A program made the translations under genes and the position numbers. A DNA stretch of 64,000 nt from JASLDZ01 sp038226305. Its GTDB lineage: Bacteria; Pseudomonadota; Alphaproteobacteria; Caulobacterales; Caulobacteraceae. The notes beneath the pieces were generated by a model. That model saw only the letters and a list, made by a program, of their open reading frames with translations. It made no database searches and was not told the DNA's origin. Positions 7,630 through 17,143 of the stretch are shown in pieces; within the stretch, counting starts at the first letter, position 1, and every line of letters begins with the position of its first letter. The stretch is from positions 23,505-87,504 of the forward strand of contig JBBRQN010000012.1 of the NCBI GenBank assembly GCA_038226305.1, in the 5' to 3' direction.

Positions 7630-9507
7630 TCAGTCCGCCTTGTCCAGCGTGGCGAGGACGGCGCCTTCGGTGACCTGATCGCCCACGGCGAAGCCCACTG
7701 CGGACACCACGGCGTCGAAAGGAGCGGTCATGGCGTGCTCCATCTTCATGGCTTCGAGGGTGATCACCGGGGCGCCCTTGGCGATCCGGTCGCCCGCTTT
7801 GGCCGCCACCGCCACGATCCGGCCGGGCATGGGGGCGAGGAGCTTGCCGTCGGAGGCGGCCCCGGCGGCGGCGGCGAGAGGGGGAGCGAGGCTAAGGACG
7901 TGGGCCTCGCCGTGCTGGAAGACCACGCCGCCTTTGGGTACGCCGCCGAGCCCGAACCCCCGTGCGAAATCGATGCGGGCTTCCCGCCTGCCGCCGTCTA
8001 CCCAGATGACGCCGGTTCGACGCTCGGGCGAGTTTAGGCGAAAGCCAGTCAGCGGATCGGCGTCGATGGGACCACCGTCACGCGCGACGTCGTTTTGCCG
8101 GATCAGGCTGAAAACTTGATCCAACGCGGCTTGCCCATACGGAGGTGCCTCCACCAGCGCAGGACGAGCGCCGATGAAGCCGGTGTCGATCTCACCGTTC
8201 CGAAAATCTGGGTCCGCCGCGAGTCTGGAAAGGAACCCCGCATTGGTCTTTACGGGCCAAACGCCCACTTCCGCGCAGGCCTCCGAAAGCGCATCGGCGG
8301 CTTCCACACGAGTCGCCCGGTGGACGATCAGCTTAGCGATCATCGGGTCGTAGAACGGTGAAACCTCGCCACCCTCCTCGACGGCCGAATCCACGCGGAC
8401 GCCGTCTTCCGGCATCCAAAACGTCTCCAGCCTCCCCACGCTCGGCAAAAACCCCGTCGCCGGGTTCTCGGCGTAGAGCCTCGCCTCCATCGCGCAGCCG
8501 GTCATGGTGATGTCGTCCTGCTTCAGCGGCAGGGGCTCGCCGGACGCCACCCGAAGCTGCCACTCCACCAAATCCAGCCCGGTGATCATCTCCGTGACCG
8601 GATGCTCCACCTGGAGGCGGGTGTTCATCTCCATGAAGAAGATGCGGTCGGCGCGCAGGCCTTCGCTGGCGTCGGCGATGAACTCCACCGTGCCGGCGCC
8701 GCGGTAGCCCACGGCCTGCGCCGCGCGCACGGCCGCGCCGCAGACGGAGGCCCGGGTCGCCTCGTCCATGCCGGGGGCGGGGGCCTCCTCGATCACCTTC
8801 TGGTGGCGGCGCTGCAGGGAGCAGTCGCGCTCGAACAGGTGGACGACGTTCCCGAAGTCGTCGCCGAACACCTGCACCTCGATGTGCCGGGGCCGGGCCA
8901 TGTAGCGCTCGATCAGCACGTGCGCGTTGCCGAAGCTGGCCTGTCCCTCCCGCTGGGCCGAGGCCAGCGCCGCCTCGAAATCCTCCGCCCTGTCGACCCG
9001 GCGCATGCCCTTGCCGCCGCCGCCCGCCACCGCCTTGATGAGCACGGGGAAGCCGACGATCGCCGCCTGCTCGGCCAGGTTGGCGAGCGACTGGTCCTCC
9101 CCCCGCCAGCCCGGCGTCACGGGAACGCCCGCGGCCTCCATGATGCGCTTGGCCTCGTCCTTGGGGCCCATGCTGCGGATGGCCGAAGGCGGCGGTCCGA
9201 CCCAGATCAGCCCTGCATCCAGCACCGCCTGCGCGAAGTCCGCGTTCTCGGACAGGAACCCGTAGCCGGGGTGGACGCTGTCCGCCCCGGACTCGGCGGC
9301 GGCGGCCAGAACCTTGGCCATGTCGAGATAGCTCTCGGCGGCCGGCGGCGGGCCGAGGCGCACGCTGAAGTCGGCCTCGCGCACATGCGGCGCGGTGGCG
9401 TCGGCGTCGGAGTAGACGGCCACCGTCTCCACGCCCATGCGGCGGGCGGTGCGGATCACGCGGCGGGCGATCTCGCCCCGGTTGGCGATGAGGAGGCGAC
9501 GGATCAT
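7630..9507 (-). CDS. liuD: Methylcrotonoyl-CoA carboxylase, biotin-containing alpha subunit
   Basis: Carries biotin carboxylase and biotin carrier functions; with the beta subunit it converts 3-methylcrotonyl-CoA to 3-methylglutaconyl-CoA in leucine breakdown. The 625-residue protein begins MIRRLLIANRGEIA, has the ATP-grasp glycine loop (KAVAGGGGKGMR), the HIEVQVFGD and EMNTRLQVEHPVTE active-site motifs, and a C-terminal biotinyl domain with EAMKMEH (biotinylated Lys at about 588). Its start overlaps the upstream DUF3667 stop (TGATG). The assignment to methylcrotonyl-CoA rather than another acyl-CoA rests on the linked beta subunit and hydratase. Confidence 0.93.
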   Translation of the reverse strand: MIRRLLIANRGEIARRVIRTARRMGVETVAVYSDADATAPHVREADFSVRLGPPPAAESYLDMAKVLAAAAESGADSVHPGYGFLSENADFAQAVLDAGLIWVGPPPSAIRSMGPKDEAKRIMEAAGVPVTPGWRGEDQSLANLAEQAAIVGFPVLIKAVAGGGGKGMRRVDRAEDFEAALASAQREGQASFGNAHVLIERYMARPRHIEVQVFGDDFGNVVHLFERDCSLQRRHQKVIEEAPAPGMDEATRASVCGAAVRAAQAVGYRGAGTVEFIADASEGLRADRIFFMEMNTRLQVEHPVTEMITGLDLVEWQLRVASGEPLPLKQDDITMTGCAMEARLYAENPATGFLPSVGRLETFWMPEDGVRVDSAVEEGGEVSPFYDPMIAKLIVHRATRVEAADALSEACAEVGVWPVKTNAGFLSRLAADPDFRNGEIDTGFIGARPALVEAPPYGQAALDQVFSLIRQNDVARDGGPIDADPLTGFRLNSPERRTGVIWVDGGRREARIDFARGFGLGGVPKGGVVFQHGEAHVLSLAPPLAAAAGAASDGKLLAPMPGRIVAVAAKAGDRIAKGAPVITLEAMKMEHAMTAPFDAVVSAVGFAVGDQVTEGAVLATLDKAD

Positions 9508-10469
9508 CACCCTCCCATCGCGTTCAGCCCCACCCAAAGCAAGCCCAGCATCAGCAGGACGAAGCCGAACAGGGAGCCAAACCCGAGGAGCAGCATGCGC
9601 AGCAACGTTCCCGGGATGCTCGAGCCGTAGACGCCGCGCATGTGCAGGAAGAGGTGTACCGGCGCGGCCAGCAGCAGCAGACCCGTCCAATTGCCCAGAC
9701 CGCCGACCACGAACAGCACGGCGAGCAACATGCCCTGGAACGACAGGGAGTGCAGGGCGAAGATCGTGTGGTCAAACACGTAGAACCGCCGCTGGAACAC
9801 GAACAGCAGCGACAGGAGCGCCGCCGCGATCGGCAGCATCATGAACGCGAACCGCTCCGACCACTGCTCCAGCACGAGCTTGAAGGCCTCCGGGTTCTCA
9901 AGCGCGCGCTTCAGCCGCTCCCGCGCCCACTGGGTGACCTTCGAGTTGGGTTTGCGCCCTACGGTGACGTTCAGCTTGTTGAGCTCGGCCTCCGCCTTGG
10001 CGCGCTCTTCGGGTTCAGCCTTGCCTTGGCCGATCCCGATCACCACCCTGTCCGGCGTGGATTTCCCGCCCGCTTTCAGGCCTGCGCCGAACTGCTTGCC
10101 GCCCGTCGCGGAGCCGACGAGGAACACCATCAGCAGCACCACGAGGAACAGCCGCAGGGGCGGAATCTGCACCGCCCGGTGCCCCTCGATATACGCCTTG
10201 GTAACGGCCGCCGGCTTCCAGACCAGCTGCGGCACGGTGCGCCAGAACCGGCCATCGAAGTGAGTGAACCCCTCCACCGCCTCCAGCAGGAGCTTGGTGA
10301 CCGAGCGATGGAAATCCTCCGCCACCTGGCCGCACTCGTGACACCACGGGCCCTGCAGGGGCGTGGCGCAGTTGGGGCAGGGTGAGCCGAGGGGCAGGGT
10401 GTGGGCGGGCTTTCGCCGCCGGAACCACCCGCCGATGCCGCCCAGGGCGGCCGCTTCGATCTCCGACAT
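9507..10469 (-). CDS. DUF3667 membrane protein with N-terminal zinc ribbon
   Basis: A 320-residue membrane protein of unknown function. Near the N-terminus a zinc ribbon is visible (CPNC and CHEC separated by about ten residues), followed by the DFHRSVTKLLLEAVEGFTHFD block typical of DUF3667. One transmembrane helix follows (FLVVLLMVFLVGSA, about residues 115-130), then a charged soluble loop (about 135-200) and three or four helices in the C-terminal third. I chose ATG 10469 because residues upstream are not conserved in type. It is inside the leucine-degradation operon and overlaps liuD by one base, but nothing in the sequence links it to carboxylation. Confidence 0.86.
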   Translation of the reverse strand: MSEIEAAALGGIGGWFRRRKPAHTLPLGSPCPNCATPLQGPWCHECGQVAEDFHRSVTKLLLEAVEGFTHFDGRFWRTVPQLVWKPAAVTKAYIEGHRAVQIPPLRLFLVVLLMVFLVGSATGGKQFGAGLKAGGKSTPDRVVIGIGQGKAEPEERAKAEAELNKLNVTVGRKPNSKVTQWARERLKRALENPEAFKLVLEQWSERFAFMMLPIAAALLSLLFVFQRRFYVFDHTIFALHSLSFQGMLLAVLFVVGGLGNWTGLLLLAAPVHLFLHMRGVYGSSIPGTLLRMLLLGFGSLFGFVLLMLGLLWVGLNAMGG

Positions 10470-10544
10470 GCCGCCCCCGGTTGCGCGATCCGCAGTCTCG
10501 CTTGTGACGCGGCCGGGTTGCGCGGGCAAGGCGCAGGCTTCGGC

Positions 10545-11588
10545 CTAGAGGCGATAAACCGAACGTGCCGTATCGAAGAACAGCGCTGCCTTCTCTTCCG
10601 CCGACGCGCCCGCCACGGTGCGCTTCAATGCGTTCCACAGGGTGCGGTAGTCGCAGGTGTAGCGATCGACCGGGAAGTTCGACTCGAACATGCAGCCGTC
10701 GACGCCGAAGGCATCGATCGCCGTCTCGATGTAGGGCGTCCACGCCTTGGCGAGCTCTGCGGAGCGGGGCGTTTCAGGGTCCCCCGCCACGTCGCCGAAG
10801 AAGCACATCGCCAGCCCGCCGAGCTTGATCGCCACGTTCGGGCAGGTGGCCAGTTCCAGAAGACTGTCGCGCCACACGCCGAACCGCTCGGGCAGGCGGC
10901 CTGTGTAGGATGCCGTCCCCAGGGGCGTGCCCAGGTGATCCAGAACGATGGGCTGTCTGGGAAAGGCGCGGGCCAGCGCGGTCAGCTCAGGAATCTGCGG
11001 CTCAAGAAGCCAGGCGTCGAAGCTCAGGCCTCGCTCGGCCAGGCGCGCGAAGCCTTCGCGGAAGCGGCTGTCGGCGTAGAGCCCCTGCGGCGTGCGGGCG
11101 AGGGGGCCGAGCACGGTCGGATCGGCATCCCACGATCCCGAGTGGCGCACCCCACGAAAGCGGCCGCCACCCGCCGCCACATGCGCGTCGAGCACTGCAG
11201 AAACGTCGTCGCCCAGAGTGAGGTCCACGTGGCCGACGATCGCGGCACAGGGCCGCGCCGGCCCATAGACGCCGCTCTCGCCCATGGCCGCCACGCCCGC
11301 GACGAACTCGGTCTCGCCCACGGGCATGAACGCTTCCGGCCCAGCCTCCCGCCAGAAGGCCCGGCACTCGATGAACACGCTGGATCGCACGTCGTGGCCG
11401 CACGCCATGTCGGCCAGGAAGTCGTCGAGCATGTAGCGCGACGCCCGCTGCATGGTGATCGCGAAGGGATGCGCGTCGGCGGGCAGGTTCGCGTAGGCGT
11501 CGCGGCGGTCCCACAGGTGATGGTGCGGATCGATGATCGGCAGATGCGGCTCGATCACCGTTTCGGGCGCGCTGTCCACGGGCGTCAC
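10545..11588 (-). CDS. Amidohydrolase family (COG3618-type metal-dependent hydrolase)
   Basis: A 347-residue TIM-barrel hydrolase of the amidohydro-related type. The metal-binding DPHHHLWD motif is at about residues 20-27. Further motifs are RGVRHSGSWD, VLDHLGTP (about 225) and the FESNFPVD segment carrying the late acidic/active-site residue (about 300). Relatives act on lactones or ring-cleavage products such as 2-pyrone dicarboxylate or rhamnono-lactone; the substrate here is unknown. It starts with GTG at 11588, and GTGA overlaps the liuC stop by four bases. Its position in the leucine-degradation operon suggests co-expression but not a defined step. Confidence 0.88.
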   Translation of the reverse strand: MTPVDSAPETVIEPHLPIIDPHHHLWDRRDAYANLPADAHPFAITMQRASRYMLDDFLADMACGHDVRSSVFIECRAFWREAGPEAFMPVGETEFVAGVAAMGESGVYGPARPCAAIVGHVDLTLGDDVSAVLDAHVAAGGGRFRGVRHSGSWDADPTVLGPLARTPQGLYADSRFREGFARLAERGLSFDAWLLEPQIPELTALARAFPRQPIVLDHLGTPLGTASYTGRLPERFGVWRDSLLELATCPNVAIKLGGLAMCFFGDVAGDPETPRSAELAKAWTPYIETAIDAFGVDGCMFESNFPVDRYTCDYRTLWNALKRTVAGASAEEKAALFFDTARSVYRL

Positions 11589-12430
11589 GCGGTCCAGCTC
11601 GCCTTGCGCTTGCCCAGGAAGGCGGCGACGCCTTCGCGCCCCTCCTCGCTCACCCGCTGGGCGGCGATGCGGCGGGCGGTGAGGTCCAGAAGGTCGCGGT
11701 CGATGTCACGCCCCGCCACCTCGGCGACGAGCCTTTTCGACGCGGCGACGGCCCCCGGCGCGCAGGCGGCCTGGCCGTGGGCGATGGCCCGGGCGGCATC
11801 GTGCAGGGACGCGGCGTCAGCGACCACCCGCTCCACCAGCCCCAGCCGCTGCGCCTCCTCCGCCCCGAAGCGCGCGCCCGTGGCGAACAGCGCCCGCGAG
11901 GCCCGGGGGCCGATCGCCTGGATCACGTAGGGGCTGATCACAGCGGGGATGAGCCCCAATTTCACCTCGGAAAAGCTGAAGAGCGCGTCGGGCGTGGCCA
12001 GGGCCATGTCGCAGGCGCAGGCCAGCCCGGCCCCGCCCCCGAACGCCGGCCCCTCGACCAGCGCCACGGTGAGCTGCGGCAGATCCCACAGGCCCTTCAG
12101 CATCCGGGCGAGCTCCAGCGAGTCCTCCCGGTTCTGGCTCTCGTCGAACTCCGCCGCGTCGCGCATCCAGTTCAGGTCGGCCCCGGCGCAGAACGCCCCG
12201 CCGACGCCGCGGATGAATACCGTGCGCACGTGCTCGGAGGCCTTGAGCGTGGTGAACACCTCGGTGAGCGCGCCGATCATCTCGGAGTCGAACGCGTTCT
12301 TCCGCCCCGGCCGGTTCAGGTTCACCACCGCCACCCCCGCATGGGTCGCCTCCATCACGACGGACGAGCCCTGCAGCTCCCCGGTGGGGAAGACGATGTC
12401 TGTGAACGGCGTGGCGATGGGGTCGGTCAT
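11585..12430 (-). CDS. liuC: Enoyl-CoA hydratase, probable methylglutaconyl-CoA hydratase
   Basis: Crotonase-family enzyme, 281 residues; between the carboxylase genes the likely reaction is hydration of 3-methylglutaconyl-CoA to HMG-CoA. Visible motifs are NRPGRKNAFDSEM, the oxyanion-hole segment GAFCAGADLNWMRD, and GPAFGGGAGLACACDMALA, followed by FSFSEVKLGLIPAVISPYV. Translation starts at ATG 12430, 50 bp after the liuB stop. The upstream open frame overlapping liuB is a shadow and is not part of the gene. The substrate is inferred from operon context; the family alone would only say enoyl-CoA hydratase/isomerase. Confidence 0.93.
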   Translation of the reverse strand: MTDPIATPFTDIVFPTGELQGSSVVMEATHAGVAVVNLNRPGRKNAFDSEMIGALTEVFTTLKASEHVRTVFIRGVGGAFCAGADLNWMRDAAEFDESQNREDSLELARMLKGLWDLPQLTVALVEGPAFGGGAGLACACDMALATPDALFSFSEVKLGLIPAVISPYVIQAIGPRASRALFATGARFGAEEAQRLGLVERVVADAASLHDAARAIAHGQAACAPGAVAASKRLVAEVAGRDIDRDLLDLTARRIAAQRVSEEGREGVAAFLGKRKASWTA

Positions 12431-12480
12431 GGGAACTTCCTGCGTTTCATGAGCAACGCGCGCAACCTGACTTCGTCGTC

Positions 12481-14082
12481 CTACATCCTGAACAGGCCGA
12501 ACTTCGGCTCGGCGATGGGGGCGTTGAGGCACGCGCTGAGGCCCAGGCCTATGACGTCGCGCGTCTGAGCGGGGTCGATGATGCCGTCGTCCCACATTCG
12601 GGCGGTGGCGAAGTAGGGTTCGCCTTCGGTCTCGTATTTCTGGCGCACGGGGGCCTTGAAGGCTTCGGCCTCCTCCGGCGTCCATTTGTCGGCGTCGCGG
12701 TGCACGGTGGCGAGGACCGAGGCGGCCTGCTCGCCGCCCATGACGCTGATGCGGGCGTTCGGCCACGTCCAGAGGAAGCGGGGCGAGTAGGCCCGGCCGC
12801 ACATGCCGTAGTTCCCGGCGCCGAAGCTGCCGCCGATGATGACGGTGAGCTTGGGCACGTTGGCCGTCGCCACGGCGGTGACCATCTTGGCCCCGTCCTT
12901 GGCGATGCCCCCCGCCTCGTACTTCCCGCCCACCATGAAGCCACTGATGTTCTGCAGGAACAGGAGCGGAATCTTCCGCTGGCAGGCCAGCTCGATGAAG
13001 TGCGCGGCCTTCTGCGCGCTTTCGCTGAAGAGCACGCCGTTGTTGGCCAGGATGGCCACCGGCATCCCCCACACATGCGCGAAGCCGGTCACCAGCGTCG
13101 TGCCGTAGAGCGCCTTGAACTCATCGAACTCCGACCCGTCGACGATCCGCGCGATCACCTCGCGCACGTCGTAGGGCGCGCGCACGTCCTGCGGGATCAC
13201 GCCGTAGAGTTCGGCGGCGTCGAACGCCGGAGGCCGCGGGTCGCTCTTCACGCCCGAGCCAATCTGCGCCCGTGTCACGGGCCCGAGCCGCGCCACGATG
13301 GAGCGCACGATGGAGAGCGCGTGCTCGTCGTTCTCCGCCACGTGATCCACCACGCCTGAGCGGCGGCCGTGCGTGTCGGCGCCGCCAAGCTCCTCCGCTG
13401 AGATGATCTCCCCCGTGGCGGCCTTCACCAAGGGCGGGCCGGCCAGGAAGATCGTGCCCTGGTTGCGCACGATCACCGTCTCGTCGCTCATCGCCGGAAC
13501 GTAGGCGCCGCCCGCGGTGCAGCTGCCCATCACGCAGGCGATCTGAGCGATGCCCTGCGCGCTCATGTTGGCCTGGTTGTAGAAGATGCGGCCGAAGTGG
13601 TCGCGATCAGGGAACACTTCGGCCTGGTGCGGCAGGTTCGCACCGCCCGAGTCCACGAGGTAGACGCAGGGCAGGCGGTTCTGCATCGCCACCTCCTGCG
13701 CGCGCAGGTGCTTCTTCACCGTCTCCGGGAAATAGGCGCCGCCCTTCACGGTGGGGTCGTTGCAGACGATCACGACCTCCCGGCCGCTGACCCGCCCCAC
13801 ACCGGTGATGATCCCGGCTCCCGGCGCTTCAGCCCCGTGCAGGCCGTGGGCGGCGAGAGGGTTCAGTTCGAGGAACGGCGAGCCGGGGTCGAGCAGGCGC
13901 TCCACCCGGTCGCGGGGCAGGAGCTTGCCGCGGGCGGTGTGGCGGTCGCGCGAGCCCTGCGGCCCGCCGAGCGCGGCCTTGGCCGTGTGCTCGCGCAAGG
14001 CGGCGGTGAGCTCGCGGTTCACGCGGGCGTTGGCGAGGAAGGCGTCCGAGTTCGGCTGAACGGCGCTGGTCAGCTTGGGCAT
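12481..14082 (-). CDS. liuB: Methylcrotonoyl-CoA carboxylase, carboxyltransferase beta subunit
   Basis: Transfers carboxyl from biotin on the alpha subunit to methylcrotonyl-CoA. The 533-residue protein has ARGKLLPRDRVERLLDPGSPFLEL near the N-terminus, VCNDPTVKGGAYFP, the VYLVDSGGANLPHQAEVFPD segment, and two crotonase-like domains with GGSFGAGNYGMCGRAYSPRF and WPNARISVMGGEQAA in the second. These last two are characteristic of MCC beta rather than propionyl-CoA carboxylase. It starts at ATG 14082 and is first in a five-gene operon (liuB, liuC, amidohydrolase, DUF3667, liuD). Isovaleryl-CoA dehydrogenase and HMG-CoA lyase are not in this cluster. Confidence 0.95.
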   Translation of the reverse strand: MPKLTSAVQPNSDAFLANARVNRELTAALREHTAKAALGGPQGSRDRHTARGKLLPRDRVERLLDPGSPFLELNPLAAHGLHGAEAPGAGIITGVGRVSGREVVIVCNDPTVKGGAYFPETVKKHLRAQEVAMQNRLPCVYLVDSGGANLPHQAEVFPDRDHFGRIFYNQANMSAQGIAQIACVMGSCTAGGAYVPAMSDETVIVRNQGTIFLAGPPLVKAATGEIISAEELGGADTHGRRSGVVDHVAENDEHALSIVRSIVARLGPVTRAQIGSGVKSDPRPPAFDAAELYGVIPQDVRAPYDVREVIARIVDGSEFDEFKALYGTTLVTGFAHVWGMPVAILANNGVLFSESAQKAAHFIELACQRKIPLLFLQNISGFMVGGKYEAGGIAKDGAKMVTAVATANVPKLTVIIGGSFGAGNYGMCGRAYSPRFLWTWPNARISVMGGEQAASVLATVHRDADKWTPEEAEAFKAPVRQKYETEGEPYFATARMWDDGIIDPAQTRDVIGLGLSACLNAPIAEPKFGLFRM

Positions 14083-14197
14083 GGTGCGGGTTAGCGCGTC
14101 TCCCCCGCGGTGCAAAGCAGAGGCGCGGAAGTTCGCAGCATGACGCTCCACACTGCCCCCTCGCGACTCGCACCCGTCGGCGTAAGCTGTGCCGCAG

Positions 14198-16033
14198 ATG
14201 GACCCCGCCCACGACGACGACATCACGCCCGTTGAGGCCACCGCCGCCGAGGCCCAGGCCCGTCGCGATGCCGCCCATGTGAGCCCCCTCGCCCGCCTGT
14301 TCTTCGGCCGACGCCCCGTGCGCGGGGTGAACGGCTTCGCGCTTCCGGGCGGCAAGCGCCTGTTCCAGCCGGGCGACCCGGCCGACGTGTTCTACATGCT
14401 GCGTTCGGGGCGCCTCGCCGTGACCCGCCAGCACGAGGGCCGGGCTCCGCAGGTGCTCGGCTTCATCCGGCCCGGCGAGCCCGTGGGCGAGATGGCGCTG
14501 ATCGTGGGGGGCGAGCACTCGGCCACCGCCGTGGCGCTGCGCGACAGCTGGATCCTGGCCCTGCCGCGAGAGCTGTTCATGCTGGAGGCGCGGCGTCGCC
14601 CCGGGGTGATGGGCGAGCTGGCCAGCCTTGCGGTCACCCGCTCGCGCCAGCTTCTGCATGCGGGCGCCGGGAGCGAGCGCGGCGGGTCGAGCGCCGCGAG
14701 CGAGCCTTCGGTGTTCGGCCTCACCTCGCTCATGCCCGAGGCGCCGGCCCGCCCTCTGGCCGAACGGCTGGCGCAGCGGCTGCGTGCCGAGGGTCGCACG
14801 GTGGCGGTGGTCGGCGCAGAGGGCCTCGCCATGACCGCCGAGCAGGGCAGCGCCATGGAGGAGGCCCACGACCTCGTGCTCATGGCCGCCGAGGCCGACG
14901 AGACCGAATGGCGCGCCGTGTGCGACCGGCAGGTGGACCAGCAGATGCTCGTCGGCCGCGCGGGGCTGCGTCCTCCCGCGTCAGCCTCCGGCCACCCCTG
15001 CGACGGGGAGCCGCGGCGCGAGGGCCGCAACGTCGATCTGATCCTCCTGCATCCGCACGACGGCTATTACGGCCGCGACGGACAGGCGTGGGTGGACGCG
15101 GTGGGGGCCCAGCGCCTGTTCCACCAGCGCGACGGCGCCCCTTCGGATCTCGCCCGGCTGGCGCGGGTGATCACGGGCACCTCGGTCGGCCTCGTGCTCT
15201 CGGGCGGGGGGGCGCGGGCCTATGCCCACATCGGCGCAGTGCGGGCCATGCGCGAGATGGGCCATCCCATCGACTTCATCGGCGGCGCCAGCATGGGCGC
15301 CATCATCGGCGCGGGCGTCGCCATGGGCTGGGACGATCGCGAGCTCGATGAGCGCATGCGCGCGTCCTTCGTGGACTCCAGCCCCGTGGGCGACATCTCC
15401 TTCCCGATGATCTCCATGAGCGGCGGCAAGCGGGTGCGCATGCGCCTGCGCGAGCAGTTCGGAGAGCGCGAGTTCGCCGATCTGGAGCTGCCGTTCTTCT
15501 GCGTCTCCTCAAACCTGACCACCGGCCTGCCGCGGGTGCACCGCTCGGGGCGGGTGCACCGGGCGCTGCGGGCCTCGTCCGCCCTCCCCGGCGTGCTGCC
15601 CCCCGTCATTGAGGACGGGGACGTGCTTGTGGACGGGGGCATTCTGCGAAACCTGCCCACCGACGTGATGCGCGAGACCCAGCGCGGCCCGGTGATCGGC
15701 ATCGACGTGGCGCTCACCGACGAGCTGAACGCCGACGACGTGGCCCGCCCGCCCTCGCTCTGGAAGTGGATCGCCAGCGGCATGTGGCGCAAGGGGCCGC
15801 CGATCGTGGCGCTGCTGATCCGCTCGGCCACTGTCACCACCCACCGGGAGTTCGCGGCCGCCCGGGAAGCCTCGGACCTTCTCATCACCCCCATGATCGA
15901 AGGCGTCGACCTGCAGGACTGGAAGGCCTACGCCCCTGCCGTCGAGGCGGGATACCGCGCCATGAACGAGGCGCTGGAGGGGCTCGACATGCCCCTGACC
16001 GAGCTTCGCCACCGCCCGCCGACACCCATGTGA
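14198..16033 (+). CDS. Patatin-like phospholipase with N-terminal cyclic-nucleotide-binding-like domain (NTE family)
   Basis: A 611-residue neuropathy-target-esterase-type serine hydrolase that probably deacylates phospholipids at the membrane. The N-terminal part (about residues 40-150) is a cNMP-binding fold with GEMALI, but the phosphate-binding Arg expected two or three positions further on is replaced (GGEHSATAV). The patatin domain (about 325-530) has the glycine-rich SGGGARAY, the nucleophile motif GGASMGA with Ser at 365, and VDGGI with catalytic Asp at 479. A GTG 9 bp upstream (14189) is an alternative start; no strong ribosome site distinguishes them. Divergent from liuB. Confidence 0.92.
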   Translation: MDPAHDDDITPVEATAAEAQARRDAAHVSPLARLFFGRRPVRGVNGFALPGGKRLFQPGDPADVFYMLRSGRLAVTRQHEGRAPQVLGFIRPGEPVGEMALIVGGEHSATAVALRDSWILALPRELFMLEARRRPGVMGELASLAVTRSRQLLHAGAGSERGGSSAASEPSVFGLTSLMPEAPARPLAERLAQRLRAEGRTVAVVGAEGLAMTAEQGSAMEEAHDLVLMAAEADETEWRAVCDRQVDQQMLVGRAGLRPPASASGHPCDGEPRREGRNVDLILLHPHDGYYGRDGQAWVDAVGAQRLFHQRDGAPSDLARLARVITGTSVGLVLSGGGARAYAHIGAVRAMREMGHPIDFIGGASMGAIIGAGVAMGWDDRELDERMRASFVDSSPVGDISFPMISMSGGKRVRMRLREQFGEREFADLELPFFCVSSNLTTGLPRVHRSGRVHRALRASSALPGVLPPVIEDGDVLVDGGILRNLPTDVMRETQRGPVIGIDVALTDELNADDVARPPSLWKWIASGMWRKGPPIVALLIRSATVTTHREFAAAREASDLLITPMIEGVDLQDWKAYAPAVEAGYRAMNEALEGLDMPLTELRHRPPTPM

Positions 16034-16120
16034 TCAGGGCGATTTGAACACTGACCAGTTGAACTGAACTCCGTCACCGTCCAGCTTGGCTCTGACGAAT
16101 GGCGGGCTGGGGATACGGCG

Positions 16121-17143
16121 ATGGCGGATCAGGTTCTGGTGACGGGGGGCTCTGGCTTCATCGGCGGCTGGTGCATCGCGAAGCTGCTCGGCGCGGGCTA
16201 CACCGTGCGCACCACCGTTCGCGACCTGAAGCGCGAGGCCGAGGTGCGCGGCGCCATCGGATCGGTGGAGCCCTCAGCGCTGGACCCGCAGCGCCTGAGC
16301 TTCCACGTGGCCTCGCTGGATTCAGACACCGGCTGGGCTGAAGCGACGGCGGGCTGCCGCTATGTGCTGCACGTGGCCTCGCCCGTTCCGGCCGTGCAGC
16401 CGAAGGATCCGGATGACCTGATCCGTCCCGCCCGCGACGGCGCCCTGCGAGCCCTGAAGGCTGCGGTGGAGGCGGGGGTGGAGCGCGTGGTCATGACATC
16501 CTCCGTCGCCGCCATCGGCGAAAGCGGCCGCGAGGGCGTGAAGGACGAGAACGACTGGACCGACCTCAGCTTGCCAGACGTGACCCCCTACTCGCAGTCG
16601 AAGACCATCGCCGAGCGGGCAGCGAGAGACTGGATGACGGCCAACGGCGGCTCCACGACGCTCGCAACCGTGAACCCCGTCGTAGTGCTCGGCCCGGTGA
16701 TGTCGGGAGATTTCTCCGCCTCGGTCCAGGTCGTCTCGCGGATGCTGGACGGGAAGCTGCCCGGCGTGCCCAACCTAGGCTTCAACCTCGTTGACGTGCG
16801 CGACGTGGCCGACCTGCACGTCCTGGCCATGACCGCGCCTCAAGCCGCGGGGGGCCGCTACATCGCCGCATCGGACTACCTGTGGATGGAGGGCGTGGCC
16901 GAGATCCTGCGCGCGAACCTGCCGGAACTCGCGGCCAAGGTGCCCACCCGCAAACTGCCCGACTGGCTGGTGCGGCTCGTCTCGGTGTTCGATCCCGCCC
17001 TAAAAAGCGTCACAGGCGGCCTCTCCCGCAAGCGCGAGTTCTCCTCCGCCAGGGCGCAGTCGGAACTCGGCTGGCGTCCCCGTTCCGCGGAGGAGTCGGT
17101 GATCGCCGCGGGCCGCAGCCTGATCGCCCACGGGGTGGTGTGA
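16121..17143 (+). CDS. NAD-dependent epimerase/dehydratase-type reductase (first of tandem pair)
   Basis: Extended short-chain dehydrogenase of 340 residues, like the dihydroflavonol-reductase/cinnamoyl-CoA-reductase group. The cofactor loop VTGGSGFIGGWC is at the N-terminus, followed by VRTTVRDLKRE, HVASP, TSSVAAIG (catalytic Ser region) and the YSQSK Tyr-Lys pair near residue 160. The substrate is probably a small aldehyde or ketone; nothing specifies it. The stop codon overlaps the start of a paralogue (TGATG), forming a two-gene operon. Confidence 0.9.
   Translation: MADQVLVTGGSGFIGGWCIAKLLGAGYTVRTTVRDLKREAEVRGAIGSVEPSALDPQRLSFHVASLDSDTGWAEATAGCRYVLHVASPVPAVQPKDPDDLIRPARDGALRALKAAVEAGVERVVMTSSVAAIGESGREGVKDENDWTDLSLPDVTPYSQSKTIAERAARDWMTANGGSTTLATVNPVVVLGPVMSGDFSASVQVVSRMLDGKLPGVPNLGFNLVDVRDVADLHVLAMTAPQAAGGRYIAASDYLWMEGVAEILRANLPELAAKVPTRKLPDWLVRLVSVFDPALKSVTGGLSRKREFSSARAQSELGWRPRSAEESVIAAGRSLIAHGVV

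Noticed and set aside
11585..13072. An N-terminal extension of about 210 residues for liuC
   Set aside because: The extension reads liuB out of frame and is low-complexity; crotonase homology starts soon after ATG 12430.
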